From the NCBI RefSeq assembly GCF_001816165.1, contig NZ_MDZC01000017.1, positions 1-64,000 on the forward strand: 64,000 nucleotides of DNA, given 5' to 3'. Below the pieces are notes generated by a model, which made no database searches, was not told the DNA's origin, and saw nothing but the letters and a program-made list of their open reading frames with translations. Below, one piece after another: positions 1 through 8,265 of this stretch (positions are counted from its first letter, which is position 1; each line of letters starts with the position of its first letter). This DNA comes from Hymenobacter glacialis. Its GTDB lineage: Bacteria > Bacteroidota > Bacteroidia > Cytophagales > Hymenobacteraceae. Position numbers and translations under genes: made by a program.

Positions 1-573
1 CAAGTGGCCTACCGCTACCTGTTGGCCGACAGCTGGTACGCCTCGGCCGAGAACCTGAACGCCGTGTTGGGGTTGGACCATGATTTTATTATGGCCCTGG
101 AATCCTCGCGCACGGTGGCGCTGAGCGAGAAAGAACGAAAGAATGGCCGCTTCCAAGCCCTTGATACCCTGTCTTTTCCCGATGGGCAGCCCGTGCGCGT
201 CTGGCTGCGGTCCGTCGAGCCGGCGGTGCTGGTAGCCCGACAAGTCTTTACAAACAAAGACGGCTCGCAAGGCGTGTTATATCTGGTGAGCAGCGATACC
301 AGTTTGGACCAAGCCCAACTCACGACGATTTACCAGAGAAGGTGGAAAGTTGAAGAATACCACAAATCACTGAAACAGAATACATCGATGGGCAAATCGC
401 CCACCAAAAAGCCCGATACCCAGGCCAATCATTTTTTCGCCTCCATTCTGGCTTACACCAAGTTAGAAGTACTCAAACTGCAATTCGGCCTGGGGCATTT
501 TCGCTTAAAAGCTCAACTCTATTTGACTGGGCTCAAAGCCATGCACCAGCAACTAGCCCAATTCACCGCGTAA
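1..573 (+). mobile_element. IS4-type transposase, C-terminal part (5' end outside window)
   Basis: This is the C-terminal half of a DDE transposase; the frame is open from the first base, so the N-terminus lies outside the window. The segment YQRRWKVEEYHKSLKQ fits the Y-(2)-R-(3)-E-(6)-K signature of IS4-family transposases, and the E is the third catalytic acid. An earlier DSWYAS segment resembles the region around the second catalytic Asp. The stop at 571-573 lies only about ten bases from where the neighbouring hsdS reading frame stops looking like HsdS, so the IS end is probably near 580-586. The element points towards hsdS, which it interrupts. Family placement rests on the signature only; IS701 or another DDE group is possible. 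Confidence 0.8.
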
Positions 574-817
574 CATCAGTTAATGATATATAATCAATTT
601 TAGAATTTATTATGACTCCGTCTTTCCCTAAAGCCTTTGACGTTAAAAACGGGACTCCTTCTTGAGTAAATTCATCTGCCTTCGGATAATCACCTCCGTA
701 ATTACCATCTTGTATTTTTTCACATACATCTCTTAATTTCCTCCATTTCCACTCCCCCTCAAACCCAGGGAAGCGCAAGGCCGGCACGTTCAGTTGCTTG
801 GTTGCTGCGGTCATCAC
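563..817 (-). pseudogene. hsdS: Type I restriction specificity subunit HsdS, truncated by IS insertion
   Basis: Only about 75-80 residues of an HsdS remain, against roughly 400 in the family. They include the start of the first target-recognition domain (LRFPGFEGEW, then GVPFLTSKAL and KIDYIS). After KIDYIS the frame runs into the IS end and stops at 563-565 inside the transposase 3' end. The start is a GTG at 815-817, directly followed by an ATG, immediately after the hsdM stop codon (818-820), so the two genes were translationally coupled. The remainder of hsdS should lie on the far side of the IS, outside the window. Without an intact S subunit the M subunit cannot be targeted, so this locus is probably silent unless another S subunit exists. 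Confidence 0.85.
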
Positions 818-2395
818 TTAAAAGGGCTTGGCGATTCCTAATTCGGCGCAGAAGTCGGCTACTACGCGGTCGGTGTCGTGCATCTGGGTTTCGAGCGCGG
901 CCAGGGCGGCCGCCAGCTGCGGCAGGTCGATGGCCGCTTCGGCCTCAAACGTATCCACGTAGCGCGGAATGTTGAGGTTGAAGTCGTTTTCCCGGATTTC
1001 GGCCAGGCTGGCCGCGTGGCTGTACCGGGCCTCGGGGCGGCGCTCCCGGTAGGTGGCCACCAGCTTCTCGATGTCTTCGGGGCGCAGGTAGTTCTGGGTT
1101 TTCTCGCGGCCGAAGTGCTGACTGGCGTCGATGAACAGGACGCTGTCGGCCTGCTCGCGGCACTTCTTCAGCACCAGAATGCAGGTAGGAATGCTGGTGC
1201 CGTAGAAGATGTTGGCGGGCAGGCCAATCACGGCATCGAGGTAGTTGCGGTCTTCGATGAGGTACTGGCGGATGTGGCCCTCGGCCCCGCCCCGAAACAG
1301 CACGCCGTGGGGCAGCACCACGGCCATGGTGCCGTTCTCGGCTAGGTGGTGCACCATGTGCTGCACAAAGGCGAAGTCGGCCTTGGAGGCCGGGGCCAGC
1401 TTGCCGTACTGGCTGAACCGGTCGTCGGAGAGGTGCAGGGGGCTGGCGCTCCAGTTGGCCGAAAACGGCGGGTTGGCCACAATGGCCTCAAACTGCTGGT
1501 CGAGGTGCTGGGGGTGCTCCAGGGTATCGTCCTGCCGGATGTCGAACTGCTGAAAGTGCACGTCGTGCAGAATCATGTTCATGCGGGCCAGGTTGTAGGT
1601 GGTGCGGTTCAGCTCCTGCCCGTAGAACTTGCTCACCTCCTTCACCTCCTTGGCCACGCGCAGCAGCAACGAGCCCGAGCCGCAGGTGGGGTCGTACACC
1701 GACTTGAGCTGGGTTTTGCCGGTGGTCACCAACTTGGCCAGCACCTTCGATACCTCCTGCGGGGTGTAGAACTCGCCGGCCTTCTTGCCCGCGCCGCTGG
1801 CAAACTGCCCAATCAGGTATTCGTAGGCGTCGCCGAGCACGTCGGCCTCCGAGTCTTCCAGCTTGAAGTCGATGCGGTCGAGGTGGCCCAGCACCTTGGC
1901 GATGAGGTCGTTTTTGGCGGCCTCGGTGCGGCCCAGCTTGGTGGAGGTCAGGTCGAGGTCTTCAAAGAGCTTGTTGAAGTCGTCTTCGCTTTCGGTGCCC
2001 ATGGTGCTCTGCTCGATGTGCTTGAGCACCTGCGTGAGCTCGTCGAGAATGAAGTTGCTGGCGCCTTCCTCCTGGTTGGTGGCGTTGCCCTTGCGGGCCA
2101 TCTCGCTGAACAGTTCGGAGGGCAGCAGGAAGTAGCCCAGGCTGGCCAGCGCCTCTTCGCGGATGGCGTCGAGGTACTGCCGGCCCTCGGCGGTGTGCTC
2201 GTCGAGGTCGAGATACTTGATGCCGTCTTCGGCCAGAATGCGGTTGGCGTAGAGGTTTATCTTCTCGGAGAGGTACTTATAGAAAATGAAGCCCAGGATG
2301 TAGTCGCGGAACTCGTCGGCGTCCATTTTGCCGCGCAGGGTATTGGCAATGTTCCAGAGCTGCTGTTCGAGCTGGCGTTTGTTGTTGTCAGACAT
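818..2395 (-). CDS. hsdM: Type I restriction-modification DNA methyltransferase subunit HsdM
   Basis: This 525-residue M subunit would methylate adenine in the bipartite site chosen by HsdS. An N-terminal helical HsdM domain (about residues 5-150) precedes an N6-adenine methyltransferase domain. That domain has the AdoMet-binding motif DPTCGSGSLL and the catalytic motif NPPF (in VANPPFSANW). Length is normal and the frame is intact. The ATG at 2393-2395 gives the conserved opening (QLEQQLWNIANTLRG). A TAGCTTTG box at 2442-2449 on the minus strand sits about 45 bases upstream and may be its promoter. The partner hsdS directly downstream is broken by an IS, which leaves hsdM as an orphan here. 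Confidence 0.95.
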   Translation of the reverse strand: MSDNNKRQLEQQLWNIANTLRGKMDADEFRDYILGFIFYKYLSEKINLYANRILAEDGIKYLDLDEHTAEGRQYLDAIREEALASLGYFLLPSELFSEMARKGNATNQEEGASNFILDELTQVLKHIEQSTMGTESEDDFNKLFEDLDLTSTKLGRTEAAKNDLIAKVLGHLDRIDFKLEDSEADVLGDAYEYLIGQFASGAGKKAGEFYTPQEVSKVLAKLVTTGKTQLKSVYDPTCGSGSLLLRVAKEVKEVSKFYGQELNRTTYNLARMNMILHDVHFQQFDIRQDDTLEHPQHLDQQFEAIVANPPFSANWSASPLHLSDDRFSQYGKLAPASKADFAFVQHMVHHLAENGTMAVVLPHGVLFRGGAEGHIRQYLIEDRNYLDAVIGLPANIFYGTSIPTCILVLKKCREQADSVLFIDASQHFGREKTQNYLRPEDIEKLVATYRERRPEARYSHAASLAEIRENDFNLNIPRYVDTFEAEAAIDLPQLAAALAALETQMHDTDRVVADFCAELGIAKPF

Positions 2396-2706
2396 GTGGT
2401 GGCTGGTAGATTCCCGTTTTTTTGCTTGGGTCGGGAAGTACCAAAGCTAAGGCCGGGGGGCAGCTTTCGCATTAATGAGGGTAGCAAATACTGGCGGGTT
2501 ACCTGACTGTTTGACACATACAGTCGTGTACTGAGCAAAGCGGCTGCGGGTGGCGCTACGCGGGGGCTTGAGGCGCTGAACTCGTCCCCGAATTAGAGAA
2601 GTAAGCGTAAGGGCTGTTAGAAAGGCTAGGAACAAACCGCCTTTTTATGGATGCCGTATTCCTTTGGATATCTTGCGCCCTGAACTCCCATTCTACTCCT
2701 GCCCGC
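2396..2706. other. Divergent intergenic region between hsdM and GAF gene
   Basis: About 310 bases separate divergent genes. A minus-strand TAGCTTTG box (2442-2449) is a candidate hsdM promoter. No convincing TAnnTTTG box was found for the rightward GAF gene, and no repeat, RNA gene or further ORF is convincing here. Confidence 0.4.
2442..2449 (-). promoter_or_regulatory. Bacteroidota-type -7 box (TAGCTTTG) for hsdM
   Basis: The minus strand reads TAGCTTTG, matching the TAnnTTTG -7 consensus of Bacteroidota sigma factors. It lies 46 bases upstream of the hsdM ATG. No -33 TTG at the usual spacing is evident. Confidence 0.45.
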
Positions 2707-3426
2707 ATGGCAAACCTTTCCCCCGCTTCTGCGCTGCCCAACGATGAAAATGCCCGGCTTTTAGCCTTGCGTTCCTTTGATTTGCTTGCTGCCCTTGCCG
2801 AGCCCGTATTTGAAGAATTCGTTGCCCTAGCCGCACGCCTGTTTCAGGTACCCATCTCGCTGCTGTCGGTGGTGGAGGAAACCGATGTGCATTACCTGGC
2901 CAACGTGGGCATGCCCGGCCACCGCCAGCAGCCGCGCGTGGAGGCCCTGTGTTCCACTGCCATTACGCAGGGCCAGGCCGTGGTGTACCACGACGTGCTG
3001 CTGGAACACCCTACAAACATTCCGAAAGAAGCCCTGCAGGCGGCTGAGAATAACCACCTGCGGTTTTACGCCGGCGCCCTGCTGCACTTGCCAGACCAAC
3101 GCCCGGTTGGCACGCTGTGCCTTATTGACCGCGAGCCCCGCCCCTTCACCCCCGACGAGCAGCACATTCTGGAGCTGCTGGCGGGCCTGGTAAGCCGCAC
3201 CCTGGCCGTGCGCCACCAGTGCCGCGCCCGCCCAGGCACCGGCGAAGCCCAATGGACGCAGCTGAGCGCCGAGCTGCAGGAAGAAATTGGCGCCCTGAAT
3301 GCGCTGGTGCGCTACCTCAACGCCCGCAATGGCAGCGAGGTACCCGTGCCCACCGCCTTTCTGGCCCAGGTAGAAGGCCGCATGCACGACTTGCAATCGG
3401 TGCTGGATGCCTATCATTTCCAATAA
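2707..3426 (+). CDS. GAF domain-containing protein
   Basis: A soluble protein of about 239 residues with one GAF domain (about residues 20-165). It has the family pattern of a hydrophobic strand (VPISLLSVVEE), a mid-domain region (CSTAITQGQAVVYHD) and the closing strand PVGTLCLIDREPRPF. Such domains sense small ligands or light, often linked to signalling outputs; no output domain is present here. The C-terminal 60 residues look helical. The start MANLSPAS at 2707 is preferred because the 20 residues upstream in frame look non-coding. A second, smaller GAF-like gene follows at 3616 on the same strand. The ligand cannot be inferred. Confidence 0.8.
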   Translation: MANLSPASALPNDENARLLALRSFDLLAALAEPVFEEFVALAARLFQVPISLLSVVEETDVHYLANVGMPGHRQQPRVEALCSTAITQGQAVVYHDVLLEHPTNIPKEALQAAENNHLRFYAGALLHLPDQRPVGTLCLIDREPRPFTPDEQHILELLAGLVSRTLAVRHQCRARPGTGEAQWTQLSAELQEEIGALNALVRYLNARNGSEVPVPTAFLAQVEGRMHDLQSVLDAYHFQ

Positions 3427-3571
3427 AAGCACTGCATTGCCCCGTAGCCGGGTAGCTCTTGGCGCTGAGAATAGCTGGTACACCGTAAACCATAACGAGG
3501 CATCCCGGTTCGCATTACTATTATTGAACAACGCCTGAGACAGGCAATGAACCTGGCAGCATTTCGGTGGC

Positions 3572-3589
3572 CCGGCTACCGGTAGCCGG
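3572..3589. promoter_or_regulatory. 18-bp perfect palindrome upstream of second GAF gene
   Basis: CCGGCTACC followed by its exact complement GGTAGCCGG gives an 18-bp dyad 27 bases upstream of the ATG at 3616. A related half (GTAGCCGGG) lies at 3443-3452, just after the first GAF gene. It could be an operator; no regulator gene adjoins it. Confidence 0.35.
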
Positions 3590-3615
3590 TACGTCTTGTT
3601 TCCCTCCCTTTACTT

Positions 3616-4107
3616 ATGATGAACGCAACTACCCCGCACCAGGAAGACGCCATGCAGGCGGAAATAGCCGAATTTACCGCCGTGCTGCACCAGCAGGGCG
3701 TGCACGAGGCCCTGGGCTACCTCAACCGCCGCACGCCCCACCGCTACACGGGCATGTGGCGTTTTGATGGCGACATGCTGCGCAGCGAGGTATTGTTTGA
3801 CCGAAAAATGGCCGACGTGCGGCAGGGGGCCGATGCCCCAATGGCCGCTACGTACTGCTCGCTGGTGGGCCGCCACGAAGCCCCGGTTCAGATTCTGGAC
3901 GCTACCGTGGACCCGCAGGCGCTGGGCATCGAAACCCCGGTAATCTCCTACTGCGGGGCACTCATTCGCGATGGAGAGGGCAAAGCCTTCGGCACGCTGT
4001 GCCACTACGACGTGCAGCGCTGCCAGGAGCGCACCACCGACCAGCCCCTGCTGACTGCCGCCGCACAGCTGCTGTATGAGCGGCTGCATTCGAGCACCGC
4101 GCAATAA
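3616..4107 (+). CDS. GAF-like sensory domain protein
   Basis: A 163-residue soluble protein. The segments GMWRFDGDMLRSEVLFDR, TYCSLVGRHEAPVQILDA and CGALIRDGEGKAFGTLCHYD fit a single GAF-like fold, and the closing GTLCHYD strand resembles the GTLCLID of its upstream neighbour. It is shorter than the neighbour and has no recognisable output domain. Two adjacent ATGs (3616, 3619) and a later one (3652) are possible starts; 3616 is used. An 18-bp palindrome lies just upstream. The pairing of two stand-alone GAF proteins suggests a common sensory role, which is inference. Confidence 0.7.
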   Translation: MMNATTPHQEDAMQAEIAEFTAVLHQQGVHEALGYLNRRTPHRYTGMWRFDGDMLRSEVLFDRKMADVRQGADAPMAATYCSLVGRHEAPVQILDATVDPQALGIETPVISYCGALIRDGEGKAFGTLCHYDVQRCQERTTDQPLLTAAAQLLYERLHSSTAQ

Positions 4108-4335
4108 GCCACACACAGCAAGAGCCCGGTAGCAGCACCGGCACCAGGGCCTACCCGCGACCGGCCAAATCCGGTGGCCGGCTAGCCGTGGGTGTACTGG
4201 AGTGCCCTACGTTGCTCACAGCCTAGGAAAACCGAGGGTGCTCAACAAGCCGCTGACCAGGGAGCATATGCAGGCCGTAGCGGATGAGCATTGGGGGGCG
4301 GGCCCGGTGAGTTGACCCAGGCCAACTTCAGCGCC

Positions 4336-4539
4336 TTATATTTTCTCCCACCGTACGGCGAACTCCTGCTTGCTGCAATGCATCCACAGGCGGGAGACGG
4401 GGTTGATGATGATGATTTCGGCTGGTCGCTCATCATCGGCAGGGCTCAGGCCTAACTCCAGCTCGTATTCCTGGCCGTTGCGGAACCCGGCGTAGCCGTC
4501 CATGCCGCGAAACGTGTACTTCTTTTTTTGAAACTCCAT
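4336..4539 (-). CDS. Small protein of unknown function
   Basis: A 67-residue protein beginning MEFQKKKYTFRGMDGYAGF. It is soluble, mixed charged and hydrophobic, with strand-like segments (EIIIINPVSRLWMHC, EFAVRWEKI). I do not recognise a family. The start at 4537-4539 is chosen because a TACCTTTG promoter box ends only four bases upstream (4544-4551), which would place the transcript start at or near the ATG; the longer frame reaching 4611 would lie upstream of that promoter. It stands alone between the GAF pair and a rightward small gene. Confidence 0.6.
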   Translation of the reverse strand: MEFQKKKYTFRGMDGYAGFRNGQEYELELGLSPADDERPAEIIIINPVSRLWMHCSKQEFAVRWEKI

Positions 4540-4543
4540 GCGG

Positions 4544-4551
4544 CAAAGGTA
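4544..4551 (-). promoter_or_regulatory. -7 box TACCTTTG for small unknown gene
   Basis: Exact TACCTTTG on the minus strand, four bases upstream of the ATG at 4539. Geometry implies a leaderless or near-leaderless transcript. Confidence 0.5.
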
Positions 4552-4781
4552 GCGGCCGAGCCGGCTGGCCGAAGGGAAATAATGACCGGTTTCCGGCCTG
4601 CTGCAAGCCACCTTGCCGAGGACGGTTCCGGGATAAAAACGTGCTGGCGTAGTGCACGCTGCTCTTATTTGGCTGCGCTTTGCGAACAGACTTTATTAAA
4701 TAGCCTTAACCTGTGCCCCCTTTGGGCCGTATTAATGGGTAGCAGGCGGCCGTTTACATCCCGGCCGGCCCGCTGATACTG

Positions 4782-5060
4782 ATGGCCGATACTTCCAAGA
4801 AAGACAATCAGAATAAAGAGCCCAATAAAATAGAGGTGCCGAAAGAAGGCGACCCGCTTTTCACGCTGCACCACGCCCAGGCGGAAGCCGCCGTTGCCGC
4901 GAAAAACGGCGATGATGCCAGCTCCGTGACCAATGAGTACATGACGGAGGAGCAACAGAAAAACGTGGACGATGCCATAGCCCCGCGCGACAGCCAGGGC
5001 TTTATCCGGGGCGTACACGAGCCCGGCATTATCGGCTCCAATGCCGGTGACCATAATTAA
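4782..5060 (+). CDS. Small hydrophilic protein of unknown function
   Basis: A 92-residue, strongly charged protein (MADTSKKDNQNKEPNK...) with no signal peptide or membrane segment, rich in Asp, Glu, Lys and Asn and probably disordered at the N-terminus. The C-terminal half (GFIRGVHEPGIIGSNAGDHN) is less charged. I do not recognise the family; similar short hydrophilic proteins are frequent in Cytophagales. A strong hairpin terminator follows at 5105-5150. Coding status is supported by the codon pattern and the terminator. Confidence 0.6.
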   Translation: MADTSKKDNQNKEPNKIEVPKEGDPLFTLHHAQAEAAVAAKNGDDASSVTNEYMTEEQQKNVDDAIAPRDSQGFIRGVHEPGIIGSNAGDHN

Positions 5061-5104
5061 CTCCGCTGGGCCCACCGTGAATGCGGCGGGCCAATGGTGA
5101 CATG

Positions 5105-5150
5105 AAAAAGGCCTGCCCGGTAGCAACGAAGCTACCGGGCAGGCCTTTCT
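5105..5150. terminator. Bidirectional intrinsic terminator
   Basis: A 17-bp perfect stem (GGCCTGCCCGGTAGC core) with a 6-base loop, flanked by A-run on the left and T-run on the right. It lies between convergent genes (small gene ending 5060, chimeric oxidase ending 5215), so it can serve both. Confidence 0.85.
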
Positions 5151-5214
5151 GTTTGGAGCACAATGGATGAATCACCGGCGGCGTACCAGTGCAAGTAGTC
5201 CACCATATAAGCTG

Positions 5215-8200
5215 CTAGAAGCGCGCCGACAGGCCGCCACCGCCACCGAAGCGGTTGTCGTAGCTGCCCACGAGCGAGAAATTGCGGGAGAGCAAATACT
5301 CCAGCCCGGTACTCCACACCACTTCCTTGGTGAAGCTGCGGTTGTTCTCGAGCTTGGTTACCCACCCAAAATCGGCCTGGTACTCGTAGTAGCCAAACGC
5401 TGCCAACCGGGGAAAAATCATGATTTCGCGGCCCAGGCTCAGGCGCGGGCGCAGCTTGTTATCGAGGCGGGCGTCGAGGCTGAACAGGTAGGGCGTGAGA
5501 AAGCGCAGGCCGGCTACGGCCGTGGCGGAGCTTTCGGTCATCATTTTGCCCGGGCCCGGCTCGTTGGGCACTGGCACGGCGCGGCGGCGGGTGTTTTCTA
5601 TGTTTACGCCGCCGAACACGCGCAGGTAGTCGTAGAGGTAGCGCTCGTAGGTGGCCTCGGTTTCCATGTTGCGGTTCCAGCCGTACTCCACGCTCAGGTT
5701 GAACTGGTTGCGCAGGTCGGACGACGTCAGGTTGAGGCTGCTCATGTGCGAGGCCACGTCGAGCCGGCCCCAGGTGTAGTAGCGGTTGGTCTCGTGCAGC
5801 AGGTTGCTCAACGGAAATCCTTTCAGGCGCGGGTCGCGGGGCGTGTCGTAGCTCGCAATGCGGGCCATGCCGCCCATCATGTGGTAGAGAATATGGCAGT
5901 GCAGGAACCAGTCGCCCGGCTCGGTGCCCAGCACCTCAATCGTCACCTGATTCATGGGCGGCACGTTTACGGTGTGCTTGAGGGGCGAGTACTCCCCGTT
6001 TTCGTTGACGACGCGAAAAAAGTGCCCGTGCAGGTGCATGGGGTGGTGCATCATCGTCAGGTTGTTGTAGGTGATGCGCGTAATCTGGTTGCTGCGAATC
6101 GGGATTTTATCGGCCGATGACAGGGGCACGCCGTTCATGCTCCAGATGTAGCGCTGCATGTTGCCGGTGAGGTTGAGCAGGATTTCGCGCACGGGCACCG
6201 TGTCGGCGTAGGCCGTTTTCTGCGGCGCGCGCAGGTAGTCGTAGTTATACTCGGCGAACATATCCATGCCGCCCATGGAACCCGCTTTCTTCTGGCCGCC
6301 CATGTCCATGCCGGCCATCGGTTTGGCGGCGTCCGTTTTCATGCCCTTCATTAGCAGCTGGTGGCTAGCGTGGGCCGTATCGGCAGGCATCTTCATACCG
6401 GACATTTTATTTGCGCCAGCCATGTCCGACTTGGGTTTTGCGGGCTGGTCGTTCTTCTTCATGCCGTCCATCTGCTGGCCGCCGCCGCTCCTATCCATGT
6501 CGGCCATCGGCTTGTCGCCGCCCATATTCATGTCGCCCATCTTGTGGTCGCCCATTTTTCCGTGCTTTCCCTGCATGTCCATCTGCATGCCCCAATTAGC
6601 TTTCATCTGCTGGGCATCAACGTGGCTGGGGCGGAACTTGAGGGCGGGGGCGCCCATGCGCATCTTCATCTGAGCCATCTGCTGCATCAGCCCGATTTTG
6701 TCGGGGCGGGGCAGTACCGGGGCGGCCAGCTCTGGGCCAGTGCCCAGGTAGGCCGAGGTGGTGCCAGAGCCATCCTGGGCCATGGCCCGCAGCTCCAGCT
6801 GTCCGCTGGCGGGCACGGTCACCAGAAAATCATAGGTTTCAGCCACCGCGATGAAGGTTTTGTTGTGCTTCACCGGCACTACGTCCTGGCCGTCGGCGGC
6901 TACCAGCAGCGGGGCCTCGCCTCCAAACGTCATCCAGAACTGCGTCGAAGCCGAGCCATTGACGATGCGCAAGCGCACCCGCTCGCCGGGCCGGAATTCG
7001 GGGTAGCGCTGCACCGGCTGGCCGTTCACCAAAAAGGCATCGTAGTAGATGTCGGCAATGTCGAAGCCTTCCATGCGCTGCTTCCAGAAATTGAGCTGGG
7101 CCCCGAAGGCCCCGCGGGCCACCACGCGGTTGAGCGGCGTGGCCGTGCCCTTGCGGATGTTGTACCACTCGGTGCCCCGCTTGAGGAAGCGTAGCACGTT
7201 CTGGGGCTTCTGGTTGGTCCAGTCCGAAAGCACCAGCACCAGGTCCTTATCGTAGGTCAGGCGCTCCTGACGGGGCTCGATGACGATGGCGCCGTACACG
7301 CCGCTTTGCTCCTGCAGCATGGTGTGCGAGTGGTACCAGTAGGTGCCGCGCACCCGCTCGGCAATCAGGTTGTCGAGGCGCACCACGGCGCGGCGGCGCT
7401 CCTCCAGCTCCTGGCGCAAGCCCTGCTCCTGCTGGCTGAGCTGCTGCACCATCTGGTCTTCCTTGGTTTTCAGCGACAGCAGGTTTCGGTTTTCGTTGAG
7501 CTGGGTGTTCAGCAGGCTGCTTTTGCGGCGCTGCTGCTGGGTGAGGCCCGTAAGCTGCTGGTGCAGGCGCGTCTGCGCCCCCATAATGCGGGCTGCCTGG
7601 CGCTGGCGCTCCTCGGTGTACTGCCGCACGTAGCGCAGCCGCAGGGCAAATTGGTTGAACGAGTCAGAGGCAAACAGAAACATGAGCTTGTTGAAGCCAT
7701 CGGCCGTTTTGGAGGCCGTATACAGCAGCCGCGCGTATTCGGTCTTCAGCTCCCGCAGGGTTTGCTGGGTCTTGAGGACCTGCGTGGCCGTTTGGTTCAC
7801 ATTGGATTCAATGCCCTGCAGCTGCGTTGAGATGCCCTGAATGACCTCCTTCTTCACCGTCAGCTTTTCCTTGATGACGTTGAGCTGGCCCAGGCTGGCT
7901 TTTTTCTTTTCCTGGGTTTGGTTTAGCTCTTGGCTGGTTCGCTGAATCTGGCGCAGGTTGCTCAGCCGTTCGCGCTCTAGCTGGGCCTTGCTTTTGGGGC
8001 GCGCGGCGGGCCGGGTGGTGGGGCTGGTTTTGGGGCGGGGCTTGGCTTTGGGGGCAGTGGTGGGGCGGGCCTTGGTGGTTTTGGCGGGTTGTTTTTTCGT
8101 ATTCGGGCGCTGCTGCGCCACGACGGGCACGGCCAGCCACAGGCTCAGCACCAGCAGCAACCACACGGTTCCGCCTCTTCTCGCCCCAGCAATGCCTGCC

Positions 8201-8241
8201 GGGTTCCTCAACTCCTCGATTTGGTGTGCCTGTTTATCCAA
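5215..8241 (-). CDS. Chimera: EnvC-type coiled coil fused to truncated multicopper oxidase with C-terminal beta-barrel
   Basis: A 1008-residue uninterrupted frame made of unrelated parts. Residues 1-43 hold a signal peptide (WLLLVLSLWLAVPVVAQ), then a basic Pro/Lys linker, then coiled coils (about 86-297) typical of EnvC-type murein hydrolase activators (LMFLFASDSFNQFALRLRY). At about residue 298 it switches without linker to a copper oxidase, entering at GTYWYHSH. The later copper motifs HPMHLHGH (733-740) and HCHILYHMMGGM (781-792) are present, with a Met/His-rich insert (about 515-661). The first cupredoxin start, with the usual HWHG ligands, is missing, as is the M23 domain of EnvC. Residues about 815-1008 resemble a CopB-like outer-membrane barrel. 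The start is an unusual TTG. Both partner activities are probably lost. Confidence 0.8.
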   Translation of the reverse strand: MDKQAHQIEELRNPAGIAGARRGGTVWLLLVLSLWLAVPVVAQQRPNTKKQPAKTTKARPTTAPKAKPRPKTSPTTRPAARPKSKAQLERERLSNLRQIQRTSQELNQTQEKKKASLGQLNVIKEKLTVKKEVIQGISTQLQGIESNVNQTATQVLKTQQTLRELKTEYARLLYTASKTADGFNKLMFLFASDSFNQFALRLRYVRQYTEERQRQAARIMGAQTRLHQQLTGLTQQQRRKSSLLNTQLNENRNLLSLKTKEDQMVQQLSQQEQGLRQELEERRRAVVRLDNLIAERVRGTYWYHSHTMLQEQSGVYGAIVIEPRQERLTYDKDLVLVLSDWTNQKPQNVLRFLKRGTEWYNIRKGTATPLNRVVARGAFGAQLNFWKQRMEGFDIADIYYDAFLVNGQPVQRYPEFRPGERVRLRIVNGSASTQFWMTFGGEAPLLVAADGQDVVPVKHNKTFIAVAETYDFLVTVPASGQLELRAMAQDGSGTTSAYLGTGPELAAPVLPRPDKIGLMQQMAQMKMRMGAPALKFRPSHVDAQQMKANWGMQMDMQGKHGKMGDHKMGDMNMGGDKPMADMDRSGGGQQMDGMKKNDQPAKPKSDMAGANKMSGMKMPADTAHASHQLLMKGMKTDAAKPMAGMDMGGQKKAGSMGGMDMFAEYNYDYLRAPQKTAYADTVPVREILLNLTGNMQRYIWSMNGVPLSSADKIPIRSNQITRITYNNLTMMHHPMHLHGHFFRVVNENGEYSPLKHTVNVPPMNQVTIEVLGTEPGDWFLHCHILYHMMGGMARIASYDTPRDPRLKGFPLSNLLHETNRYYTWGRLDVASHMSSLNLTSSDLRNQFNLSVEYGWNRNMETEATYERYLYDYLRVFGGVNIENTRRRAVPVPNEPGPGKMMTESSATAVAGLRFLTPYLFSLDARLDNKLRPRLSLGREIMIFPRLAAFGYYEYQADFGWVTKLENNRSFTKEVVWSTGLEYLLSRNFSLVGSYDNRFGGGGGLSARF

Positions 8242-8265
8242 CGTGTGCCTTGCTGAGCTTTTTTG

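Noticed and set aside
1346..2506. Long plus-strand frame antisense to hsdM
   Set aside because: It is a Val/Leu/Gly-rich shadow of the hsdM codons with no domain; hsdM has clear motifs.
4160..4186. GC-rich inverted repeat after the second GAF gene as terminator
   Set aside because: CCGGCC/GGCCGG pairs but there is no T-run, so terminator function is not supported.
5167..6120. Plus-strand frame antisense to the chimeric oxidase gene
   Set aside because: A shadow frame; it also runs over the terminator side and has no recognisable motif.
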